Source: Xiphophorus maculatus (Eukaryota; Chordata; Actinopteri; Cyprinodontiformes; Poeciliidae). Taken from it: 64,000 nt of DNA. The notes beneath the pieces were generated by a model. The model had not been told where the DNA came from. It ran no database searches and was given only the letters and a program-made list of their open reading frames with translations. Below, in pieces: positions 11,744 through 23,069 of this stretch. The stretch's first letter is position 1. The number at the start of each line of letters is the position of its first letter. The position numbers and the translations under genes are program-made. Where the stretch lies: the NCBI RefSeq assembly GCF_002775205.1, contig NC_036458.1, forward strand, positions 806,983 through 870,982, given 5' to 3'.

Positions 11744-12643
11744 TGATAAATAATAATCAATAAATTTGATCATTCTGGAAGATTTTGATGGGATCATTTG
11801 ACAAAATATAATGTTTATTGTTTGTTTCATAATTACTTGTTTTTGTCATGTTTAATACTTGCTGTTGTTAAAATGCGCAAAACTAACAAACTTGACAAAC
11901 ATTCAAAAACTTTCCAGAAGAAATAAGAGAATTTGATTTAATTTCAGTTTTTTAGCTTTACATCATCTTATCATGTTTTTATTTCCTTGCAGCTGATTTT
12001 CAGGCTTCAACATGATTTCATAATAAAAGCATAATTTTATAAATAAATCAATCTGCGGTTATTTCTGCTGTGTTTTCCAAAACAAACAGTGTGAAACGTT
12101 TTTAAACATTAATATTAATGTTCTTACCTCTCAACAGTACAAATACTTCAGCATGTTTGTACTCAAGTAAAAGTAAAAAGTAGCCGTCCAAAAAGTTCAA
12201 GGGTAAAAAAGTATTTGGTAAAAGTTTCCTCAACTACTGACAGATGAAATAATCAATAATTTAATATTTATAAATTACATCGATTTAAATTTAAAGTTAA
12301 GTGGAAATTTTGGGATTTTAAAGATGAAAATGACAATAATTCAAATAAGTAACCAACAAATAAAATCAGGCAAAATAATTTTTTTCCAAATCAGTTTCTT
12401 CCAGTGAAAAACTTTTGAACCTTTAACAGAAACTTTAACTGTAGTTGCAGAGATATGGAGAGGTTCTGGTTGAAACATGTTTGATTTTCATTCAGTGGGA
12501 AGAAAATCCAGAAATTTTACTCAAGTAAGAATAAAAGTACTTCATAATAAAATTACTCAAGTAAATGTAATGTAGTTGCTATTAACTCTGTTCTGAACCT
12601 GCTATTCTTTTACACATTGTCCAATGATTCCTCTGCACTCGAC

Positions 12644-12812
12644 CTGGCAGCTGACCCCAGCTGACCCCAGCGGACCCCAGCTGACCTCAGCTGACCTCAG
12701 CTGACCCCAGCTGACCCCAGCTGACCCCAGCTGACCTCAGCTGACCTCAGCTGACCTCAGCTGACCCCAGTTGACCTCAGCTGACCCCAGCTGACCTCAG
12801 CTGACCTCAGCT
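12644..12812. repeat. 10-bp minisatellite (ctgaccccag / ctgacctcag)
   Basis: About 16 copies of a decamer with two main variants, ctgaccccag and ctgacctcag, plus single variants with gga or ttg. Each unit contains CAGCTG across the junction, an E-box palindrome. Confidence 0.92.
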
Positions 12813-13167
12813 GGCCCAGAGTTTCCCTGCAGGGACTCCAGGTTTCCGCTGTCCCAGGACAGACTGAGGGGAAAATGCAAACAGTTTTAAAACTAAATAA
12901 TTAAAATAATGCTTTTCACAAAATGAATTAACTTTGTACATCATCACGTAACTAAAAAATTATTATTTCAAAAAACACATTTTCTGTATATAGCAAGTTT
13001 CACTTTTATGAACATAAAACTTAAAAAAGACCTTGAGAACAAATTAATGTTTTTATTACGCATATTTATATTTACCTGGCCTGGAGAAAATATGTTACTC
13101 TGCTCTCCATGCATGTGTGGATTTTCTCAGGGTACTAAAGCTTCTCACTCCACTGAGGCTAACGGTG

Positions 13168-14006
13168 TCTTTATTGTGTGTGTGTCTTTATTGTGTGTCT
13201 TTATTGTGTGTCTTTATTGTGTGTGTGTCTTTATTGTGTGTGTCTTTATTGTGTGTCTTTATTGTGTGTCTTTATTGTGTGTGTGTCTTTATTGTGTGTG
13301 TCTTTATTGTGTGTGTGTCTTTATTGTGTGTCTTTATTGTGTGTGTCTTTATTGTGTGTGTGTCTTTATTGTGTGTCTTTATTGTGTGTGTCTTTATTGT
13401 GTGTCTTTATTGTGTGTCTTTATTGTGTGTCTTTATTGTGTGTGTGTCTTTATTGTGTGTGTGTCTTTATTGTGTGTGTCTTTATTGTGTGTCTTTATTG
13501 TGTGTGTGTCTTTATTGTGTGTGTCTTTATTGTGTGTCTTTATTGTGTGTGTCTTTATTGTGTGTGTGTCTTTATTGTGTGTCTTTATTGTGTGTGTGTG
13601 TGTGTCTTTAGTGTGTGTGTGTCTTTATTGTGTGTCTTTATTGTGTGTGTGTCTTTAGTGTGTGTGTGTCTTTATTGTGTGTCTTTATTGTGTGTGTCTT
13701 TATTGTGTGTGTCTTTATTGTGTGTCTTTATTGTGTGTGTGTCTTTATTGTGTGTGTGTCTTTATTGTGTGTGTCTTTATTGTGTGTGTCTTTATTGTGT
13801 GTCTTTATTGTGTGTCTTTATTGTGTGTGTGTCTTTATTGTGTGTGTCTTTATTGTGTGTCTTTATTGTGTGTGTGTCTTTATTGTGTGTCTTTATTGTG
13901 TGTGTCTTTATTGTGTGTCTTTATTGTGTGTCTTTATTGTGTGTGTGTGTCTTTATTGTGTGTGTGTGTCTTTATTTTGTGTGTGTCTTTATTGTGTGTG
14001 TCTTTA
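13168..14006. repeat. Compound (gtgtgtctttatt)n array, about 840 bp
   Basis: The unit is 'ctttatt' followed by a (GT) run of 3 to 7 dinucleotides, repeated about 60 times. The GT length varies from unit to unit. Several overlapping frames of up to 292 codons (VCLYCVSLLCVFIV-type) cross it; they are a product of the array and have no features of a gene. Confidence 0.95.
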
Positions 14007-16339
14007 TGGACTCAGCAGATTTACACAATGAAGGATCTTTTTCAAAAAGCCTCTGAATCATTTTAACATCGAAAACTTTCCTGATAAAATGGAAAATAAA
14101 ATTGTGGCAGATTTTAAAAAGTATTCCAACAATCCAAACAGAAACGACATTTTAAGTTCGGACCTCTTCCTCCTCTGTTCTGTGACGCCCCCTGCTGGCC
14201 AAGGCTCAGACAATAGCCGCTCTAATTTCTCCTTGGACTGAGGTTGAAGGGCACCAGGAAGTGTGTGTGCAGGAAGTTAGCTCTCATCTAAGACACACTC
14301 CCTCCTCTGGGTCATCATGGATGTTGGCAGCAACACGTCTCCATGGTAACATGAGGTTGAATGATGCTGCTCCCATCACCTCTCAGGAACTCAGACTGAA
14401 TGATTTGCAGGTGATTCTGTTTAATGTTTCACCTGAAATCTAGATTTTAATTGATGTTTTCAGCTCAGTTTTGGTTTCTTTGTTCAGTCTCATTTCCTGT
14501 TTCAGAAAGATAAAGATTTAGTTCATTTAGTTCAGGTAATCTGAACGCAGACTGTAGGAGCCAGTGGCTCAGCTGAAGATCACCTGAGTTGTTCCATTTC
14601 TTTGCAGCCGATCCAGCAGAACCAACCCGGTTCAGTGATCCGGAGTTGGGTCTGAACCTTGGTTGGTTAAAACGTTGGTTGGAGGTTCTTGATGTTTCCA
14701 TCTGCAGGTTGAAGCTCTTCCATGCCGGTGCATCAGTGGGTCGGTTCCGTCTTTTCAAGGTTTCCATCATTCCTGCATCCAGAAGCAGGAAAACGAAACA
14801 TTTCTCAGTTTCAGCTGCAGCCAGACTGACGGGTCGAGTGTTTTTAATGCGTCGCCTCATTAATAATTCATCATCTCTCTTTAAAACAAAACAACGTTTA
14901 GGTTTATTGTTAAAATTGACAAAAAGTATTTTATTTATTTTCAGTGTAGATCTTTAAAAATGGTACGATAATTAACGCCTTCATTTCCAACAAAGTGAAC
15001 TAATTACTAATTTAGTTAAAGTATTGCAACATATTTTATTGTTGAGTAAGTAAAAAATGTTAGTATTTTGTTTCTTTTGACCTTTATTTTTGGCCCAAAA
15101 AGTCTGACTCAGGATTCAGGCTGAATCAGATGAGCGGACCTGAGCCTGTCACAATAAGCAATAAATAAACGAACTGCATGATAAATGAAAATTAACTCAA
15201 TATTTCTTTTTACTCTTTCTACCAAAAACTGGATGAGAAAAGTTTTCAGTCTGCTGCTTTGGTCTCAACTAGTTCCTTTTTTAAAGGACAGTTTTGTTTA
15301 CAGAAACTTCATAATTCATCTTATTTGTGTTTTATTTATTTTGGATGTTTAAAATGTTAAATATTAATTGGAATTTAAAGTTTATTGCCATTTGCATTAT
15401 ATTACATAAACATTGTTTCAAAACAACAATATTATTGTTTATCGCAATAACGTCTGGAACAATTTATCGTCCATCAAATTGTGTCATCATGACAGGCCTT
15501 AATGGACCGGTACCGGACCGGTACCGGCCTCAGCGGAGCTGGAGGCTCACCGGAGCAAAGGAAGCAGGACCGAACCTAACTGGACCCTGGATGGGTCGGA
15601 CAGAACCACAATAAATCAAACATGCGATCCGTGGCTACTTTAATTCAAAGAACCAAATGAATTCACGAACATGACGACTTGATTTATTAAACTCACTGCA
15701 CCGATTAAATCAGTTTATATTGAATGTTTGAAACCTGAATCTAAAGTGTTTTGGAAATAAACAGGAACTGAAGGTCCGGGGCTAAATATATTTTAACAGG
15801 CATTGAACTGATTATTTCAGCCTCATAAACTGCTGATTTATGAAGCGAAGTCACAGAAGCTGCAGACATGGAAGGAAATGATGAAACCACTTCCCTAAAG
15901 CCGCGTTCTGCAGGCACGCAGCCCGGTTCTGCCGCGCTCGGCTCGACTCGGCTCGGCTCGGCTCGGTTCGGCTTCCTCCACCGTCTCACAACAACAACAG
16001 CCGCAGACTAGCAGCGTGCAGGCTCCGCCCCCTCCTGCTCAAACTCCGTGATCCCAGCTACCGTAAAACCCAGAGCAGAGGTGCAGCTGTTTTCAGGGGG
16101 AGTGTCGCTCCGCTGCGGCATGCGCTCCACCACGGGGGAGGGCGGGGAGGCTGGGGGAGGGGTGGGTGGGGGGTGGGGGTGGGGGGGGGGTAGTGATGTA
16201 ATGCTGGATTAAAGGGCAAGTCCGCCCAAATTTAACCACATCCAGTTGTTTACAGCACATCTGATCAGCACCTAGTGGAGCCACTTTCACCAGCAGGTTG
16301 CTTCTACTGAGCCTCATGCAGAACAGACGCCTCTGGGTC

Positions 16340-17335
16340 CGTCCAGGTCCAGTTTACCACCAAAGCCCAGTTTACCACCAAAGCCCAGTTTACCACCAAG
16401 GCCCAGTTTACCACCACGGCCCAGTTTACCACCAAAGCCCAGTTTACCACCAAAGCCCAGTTTACCACCACGGCCCAGTTTAGCACCAAGGCCCAGTTTA
16501 CCACCAAAGCCCAGTTTACCACCAAGGCCCAGTTTACCACCAAAGCCCAGTTTACCACCAAGGCCCAGTTTACCACCAAAGCCCAGTTTACCACCAAGGC
16601 CCAGTTTACCACCAAAGCCCAGTTTACCACCACGGCCCAGTTTACCACCACGGCCCAGTTTAGCACCAAGGCCCAGTTTACCACCAAAGCCCAGTTTACC
16701 ACCAAAGCCCAGTTTACCACCAAGGCCCAGTTTACCACCAAAGCCCAGTTTACCACCAAAGCCCAGTTTAGCACCAAGGCCCAGTTTACCACCAAAGCCC
16801 AGTTTACCACCAAGGCCCAGTTTACCACCAAAGCCCAGTTTACCACCAAAGCCCAGTTTACCACCACGGCCCAGTTTACCACCAAAGCCCAGTTTACCAC
16901 CACGGCCCAGTTTAGCACCAAGGCCCAGTTTACCACCAAAGCCCAGTTTACCACCAAGGCCCAGTTTACCACCAAAGCCCAGTTTACCACCACGGCCCAG
17001 TTTAGCACCAAGGCCCAGTTTACCACCAAAGCCCAGTTTACCACCACGGCCCAGTTTACCACCAAAGCCCAGTTTACCACCACGGCCCAGTTTAGCACCA
17101 AGGCCCAGTTTACCACCAAAGCCCAGTTTACCACCAAGGCCCAGTTTACCACCAAAGCCCAGTTTACCACCAAAGCCCAGTTTAGCACCAAGGCCCAGTT
17201 TACCACCAAGGCCCAGTTTACCACCAAGGCCCAGTTTACCACCAAAGCCCAGTTTAGCACCAAGGCCCAGTTTACCACCAAGGCCCAGTTTACCACCAAG
17301 GCCCAGTTTACCACCAAGGCCCAGTTTACCAGCCT
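16340..17335. repeat. 18-bp minisatellite (about 54 copies)
   Basis: The unit is 'gcccagtttaccaccaaa' with three main variants ending aaag, caagg or cacgg, and a 'tagcacc' variant that recurs every few units. Because 18 is divisible by three, two overlapping minus-strand frames of 347 codons stay open, encoding hexapeptide repeats (VVNWAL and GGKLGF/L/R). There is no promoter, intron structure or known domain nearby, so I treat both as non-coding. Confidence 0.93.
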
Positions 17336-18639
17336 CAGGCAGAACAAGCATCATCAATCATTTTTTAATTTATCCACAAAATTTAAAAACGCATTTTCTC
17401 CATTCAATAAACCAATGAATAAACATTTAAGGCTCATTTTGTGCAGCATGGTGCAACTAAAAGTGTTTTCAAAGATTAAAAGCTGAAAAAAAAAGTTAGA
17501 AAAATTAACAGACTCGTTAAAAAAACTCATATATAAATTTAGTTCCATTACTATTAATTCATAAAGAAACATTAAAGAATAAAACGTAAAATTAGATGTA
17601 AAGTAAACAAGTAATACATGTTTGGGGGAAAAAAATCATAAAGGTATAGAAATAAAGTAGTAAAATAAGAACAGCGATGCTCGATCTGTACCGGCTGATG
17701 TTGGCCATTTTTTATCGCATCACTCTGATACGTAAAACTAGGTCAATATTATTAAGACTTACAGGCAAATTTATTTATCAATTAAGGTTAGTTATTAACC
17801 TTAATATGAATATTCAACATTAACAATGGCCCAAATTTTTATATTTGTGTATTCCTAAGTAAATACGTGTAAGTAAAACCCTGCATAAATAGGCAACAGT
17901 CTGCTACTTATTAAAAATAGGGGAAAATAAAGTAAATGCATAGATAATCAAATTATTTAATTTAAATGTTAGATTAAACTGTTTTCCAGGTTAAATGTAA
18001 CAACATTAAACATCAGGCCATCTCTGAGTCCATTTCAGAACCGAGGGTCCAAACAGAGGCCGGCTCGACTGGAACCAGAACCATTTTTCTGGTAAATCTG
18101 CAGGAGGCCAAACCTTTAGATGGAAAATCAAATGATGGAGGAAACAGGAACATTTTGTTTGTTTCCATCAGGAAGTTAACAACTCACACTTTACTAAAAA
18201 CTCATGTTAATAATAAAGCTGAGGCCCAATGTTGCTAAATTTAGCATGAAAACAAGCAAACAGAGAACTTTGGGTTTTCCTGAAGAATCAGGAGTTTCCC
18301 AACCAACTGAAGGACCCGAATCAGCAGGTTTGAGACATGAGCTCAACAAATCCAGCCACTCATGAGAGATCATTTAAACTGCATAATGGTTCATTTGAAA
18401 TATATATTCTATTTTTCAGAGGGTTTTTTGGGTTATTATCTTTAAGACATAATTATCAAACTGGCAAGAGATTGAGGCTTGAAATATTCCACTCTATGTG
18501 TGATAGGTTTTTATAATATCGGAGTTTAAGTGACATTATTTAGATGTTTATAGCTGAACCTGTAGTTAATGTCCGTGTGGTTGTTTTTGTGTGGCCGCTG
18601 GAGCTCATTTCCCGGGTGTTTTCTAGTAAAAATCAGGCA

Positions 18640-18942
18640 GGAAGTCTGACATTTGGGAATTACTGCTGTTATTCTCTGAAAGCCAAAATGGCGTCACGGC
18701 CCAGGCAGCACATGTGGGCGGGAAAATGTCGCTGCGCCTCTACTCGGCTCTTTTCGGCCATCGTCGGAAAACATGCGGAGCAGCAGTAGCAGCGAGCGAC
18801 GTGGAGCGCGCAGCCGCCGGAGGAGCACCGCGACCTGGGAAAGATTTCACCCAGTCTGCGGTCAGGGTGTCGGCGCGGGGAGCGGGCTGGAGGGTCGGGA
18901 ACAGAAGAATGAGAGAGGCTTCTAAGCGGAGGGGCCGAAAAC
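18640..18942 (+). promoter_or_regulatory. Promoter / 5' UTR of the two-finger zinc-finger gene
   Basis: The DNA turns GC-rich about 300 bp ahead of the start codon at 18943. It holds AAAATGGCG (YY1-like) near 18685 and GGCGGGAAAA (E2F-like) at 18717-18726. No TATA box is seen. This fits a housekeeping-type promoter; the start of transcription is not determined. Confidence 0.5.
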
Positions 18943-19343
18943 ATGAACGGGGCCGTTTACATTTCGTTTTTCCAGGGCCAGCTGGAGTCCGTGCTGGAGC
19001 AGGTCGTTCAGCTCGCCGTCCAGGAAATCAGCAAGTCGGTGGGCTCCAGCCTGAACGCCCTGCTGCTGGAGACGGCCGCGAAGGAGCAGGAAAACCGCCG
19101 GCTCCGCCTGCAGCTGCAGACCCGCGAAGGCCGAGGCTCGACCTCCCCGGAGGACGGAGGCTCCGCGGCGGGCGGTAGGAGCGGTAAGGCGGGCGACGAG
19201 CGGGGGGACGGCGGCAGGACAAAGCCCGAGCCACGCGGCGCCGGAGCGCGGGGCGGAGAACCCGCAGCGCCCGTGACGGCTGTGGACACCCGCCGCCTGG
19301 AGCAGAGAGGACGGGTCGTAGGTGAGCTGCTGGAACCAACACA

Positions 19344-19430
<87 letters not shown>

Positions 19431-22400
19431 AAACAAACGGCCGTGGGGGGATCCCTTCGAGCCGGAGAGGCGTTGCGTAAGCGGGGTGAGATGTGTAAAC
19501 AGGCTGCAGACTCACGGAGGCCTGCGGGGGGTGGGACCTGCATCCCCGGCCTCTCCTGACTCCCGGACCGGGGCGAAGCAGCGCGGAGGGCGGGCAGCGG
19601 AGAGCGCCCACCCGCCGCGCCGCTGCACGCAAAGCTGCTTACAGGGAGGATGTGGCCTAGTTTCCAGAAGCTGTGAATTCCCGGGGACCGAACCGGTTCT
19701 GGAGGAAAGACGGAACCGGGCGGGTTAAAAATAAACCTCCGACCCCCACACCCACCCAGCCGCCTGCGTGGAGGTCATAGACATGAGCCACAGTCCGGTT
19801 TGACAGGTCTCCCTTCAAGGGTGGAGTGTGTGGGGGAGGGTCAGGGTGAGGGGGGGTCACCAGGACAAAGAGGCAACACATTGCGGTTTGGGGGGGGGGG
19901 GGTCCTACTGCGGGAGCTGCTGGTCCGGGATGGAGGGCCAGAGGTCAGAGCTGGAGGTCACTGCAGCCGGCTGCTACCTGGAGCAGAGGCACAGTGGACA
20001 GAGCAGCGGGATGGGCCTCTAGAGGAGGGACCAGCTGCAGGTAAAACAGGAAGGAGCTGCTGTAAACAAACATGGCAGAACCAATCAGATCTCTGGAAAA
20101 CATAAACAACCGTTTGATGGTTTGGTTGACTTTATTTTCTTAAAACAACAAAAATGTTTGTGTTTCATTTTCACTTTGATGCTATAAATGTTGTTCATTA
20201 ACAGAACTTACCGAGAACCCAGAACCCATCTTTACTGCCGTAAACGGAGCGCAGCGTCGGCCATCTTTACTGCCGTAAACGGAGCGCAGCGTCGGCCATC
20301 TTTACTGCCGTAAACGGAGCGCAGCGTCGGCCATCTTTACTGCCGTAAACGGAGCGCCGCGGCGGCCATCTTTACTGCCGTAAACGGAGCGCCGCGGCGG
20401 CCATCTTTACTGCCGTAAACGGAGCGCAGCGTCGGCCATCTTTACTGCCGTAAACGGAGCGCAGCGTCGACCATCTTTACTGCCGTAAACGATGCGCAGC
20501 GGCGGCCATCTTTACTGCCGTAAACGGAGCGCCGCGGCGGCCATCTTTACTGCCGTAAACGATGCGCCGCGGCGGCCATCTTTACTGCCGTAAACGGAGC
20601 GCCGCGGCGGCCATATTTACTGCCGTAAACGGAGCGCAGCGGCGGCCATCTTTACTGCCGTAAACGGAGCGCAGTGGCGGCCATCTTTACTGCCGCAAAC
20701 GGAGCGCCGCGTCGACCATCTTTACTGCCGTAAACGGAGCGCAGCGTCGACCATCTTTACTGCCGTAAACGGAGCGCCGCGTCGACCATCTTTACTGCCG
20801 TAAACGAAGCGCAGCGTCGACCATCTTTACTGCCGCAAACGGAGCGCCGCGTCGACCATCTTTACTGCCGTAAACGGAGCGCCGCGGCGGCCATATTTAC
20901 TGCCGTAAACGGAGCGCAGCGTCCACCATCTTTACTGCCGTAAACGGAGCGCCGCGGCGGCCATATTTACTGCCGCAAACGGAGCGCAGCGTCGACCATC
21001 TTTACTGCCATAAACGGAGCGCCGCGGCGGCCATATTTACTGCCGTAAACGGAGCGCAGCGTCCACCATCTTTACTGCCGTAAACGGAGCGCCGCGGCGG
21101 CCATATTTACTGCCGTAAACGGAGCGCAGCGTCCACCATCTTTACTGCCGTAAATGGAGCGACGCGGCGGCCATCTTTACTGCCGTAAACGGAGCGACGC
21201 GGCGGCCATCTTTACTGCCGTAAACGGAGCGCAGCGGCGGCCATCTTTACTGCTGTAAACGGAGCGCCGCGGCGGCCATATTTACTGCCGTAAACGGAGC
21301 GCCGCGGCGGCCATATTTACTGCTGTAAACGGAGCGCTGCTCAGGAACGGCTGGGTTTAATGAATGAACACGTAAAATAAAATAAAATTCAGCTTGTAAT
21401 CGTGAACTGAGCATCATTTTACGATGCTGCTGTTTGAACGTGGCGTAGTGACCAAAATGAAGAGTCTGTTTGAAGTCTTCTTCTTGTGTCTAATTTAGCA
21501 CGGCGTCCCTCAGCGTCGTGTTCTCGGCCCGCTCTTAATTTAAAAACGATGCTCTACTTAAATCTGGTTTTGTTTCATTCTGACTGATTCCTTCAAATCA
21601 AGACGATTTCTTCATTAACCTGAACTGGAGTCAGAATCATCGGTGGTGAGGATTAGAGATCTAGCGCCTCCTGCTGGTCGTGTTTGCAGCTTGTTTCCCT
21701 CTGGAATAATTCAGAGTGGAACCAGTCAGTGTAAACAGAAAACAAGAAAGACAGAACCAGAACCGGCTTCATGCAGAATCTGTATCGCTGGTGTCTCTAG
21801 TAGGATGTCTTATTACTTTTGCATCTGCAGAGGAGGGTTAGGCCCATTATATGCCTCAGAAGACCTTTGGCTAAATGTAAATTAAAGCTTCCTACAGTTA
21901 AAACTTTTAATTTTCAGTCTCATTTAACTTGATTTTTTTTTAATATTTAAAGGGATTTATTAGCAAATAAATTTAAGCAGACAACATTTATGGTGTTCAA
22001 AGCTACCGGGTCGATAAGAAGAACCAGGGAAATAGGACAGAACCTCTGGACAGTTCTGGTTTTGGTTCTGTTGTCCAAGTTCCAGACTTTCCTGCTGACA
22101 GAACCGAACCCACCCGTCCTGATCAGAGATGTTTTTCCAGTTAAAAATTGACCCGGTTCTGTTCAATTTACTCTGAACCGGGCCTGCATCAGAATCCTCT
22201 TGTTTTTGTCCGGCTACGGGTCGGAACCGTGTCTCTGTGATGTTTTCCAAGCAGTGACGGATTAACGGCTCAAACAGCAGAAAGCTGCTCTGGGATCAAA
22301 CAGAACCTCTGGAACCGGACCGGGCCGGTCCGATTGTTTATTAGAATAGAAACAACTTTTATTGTTTCGCAGCGGGGAACCGCAGCAACGACAAAAAGTT

Positions 22401-22995
22401 CTTAAAACGTTAAAAACAAAATCCAAAAAACAAGATTAACGACGGCAGTAATAATATTCTGTAGGATTATCGGGTCGTCCGGCTGCTGGGAGCGACGCTG
22501 CAGGCGGTTTGGACCCGGGCGCTGATCCCGAGTCAGCAGCTTCCCACTCCTCCCAGTGTTTCCAGAAGGAGACAAACTGGGATAAGGAAGCCTCTGCTGG
22601 ACTGGATGAGAGAGAAACCAGACCTTCAGGAAACTGGGAGAACTGGGAGGAATGAGGCTGGGATTAGGACTTTAATCTGAGGAGATGCTGCCATGAAGTT
22701 CATTAAGGAGGAAGATATGCAGAGTGTGACATCAAGGCTTTATGATGGACGGATGGATGAAGAACCCATCTGTGCAGTTCTGTTGGGTCCAGAATCCGAT
22801 CCGAGGCTCTGATCCGGTAAACTGTCCATTAACAGGTTCGATTCCAGCTTCCTACTGGGCACTGAACCAGAATGTGTGTGTGACTCCAGCGCTAAATAAG
22901 TTCAGTCCATTTCCCATTTAATCAGCTTCCTGAAGAACCTTAAAGCTTCAGACTTTCAAAATAAAACTCCTGAAGAAACTTCAACCTGTCTGTGT

Positions 22996-23069
<74 letters not shown>

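Larger units (their letters stand above)
9900..18640. other. Spacer between the stx1b-like promoter and the two-finger zinc-finger gene
   Basis: No gene is recognised. Apart from the repeats listed separately (9998-10822, 11147-11743, 12644-12812, 13168-14006, 16340-17335), the DNA is AT-rich and unstructured at 11755-12640, 14010-16080 and 17340-18640. Short frames in these parts lack start context, splice sites or recognisable domains. Confidence 0.6.

Noticed and set aside
13008-14066. Several overlapping cysteine/valine/leucine-rich frames up to 292 codons
   Set aside because: They are the translation of the GT-ctttatt array in each frame; no gene structure.
16304-17357. Two 347-codon minus-strand frames
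   Set aside because: Translation of the 18-bp array; kept as a finding about the repeat but not as genes.
20226-21341. Satellite considered as a CRISPR-like array
   Set aside because: Units are contiguous without unique spacers, and the genome is eukaryotic.
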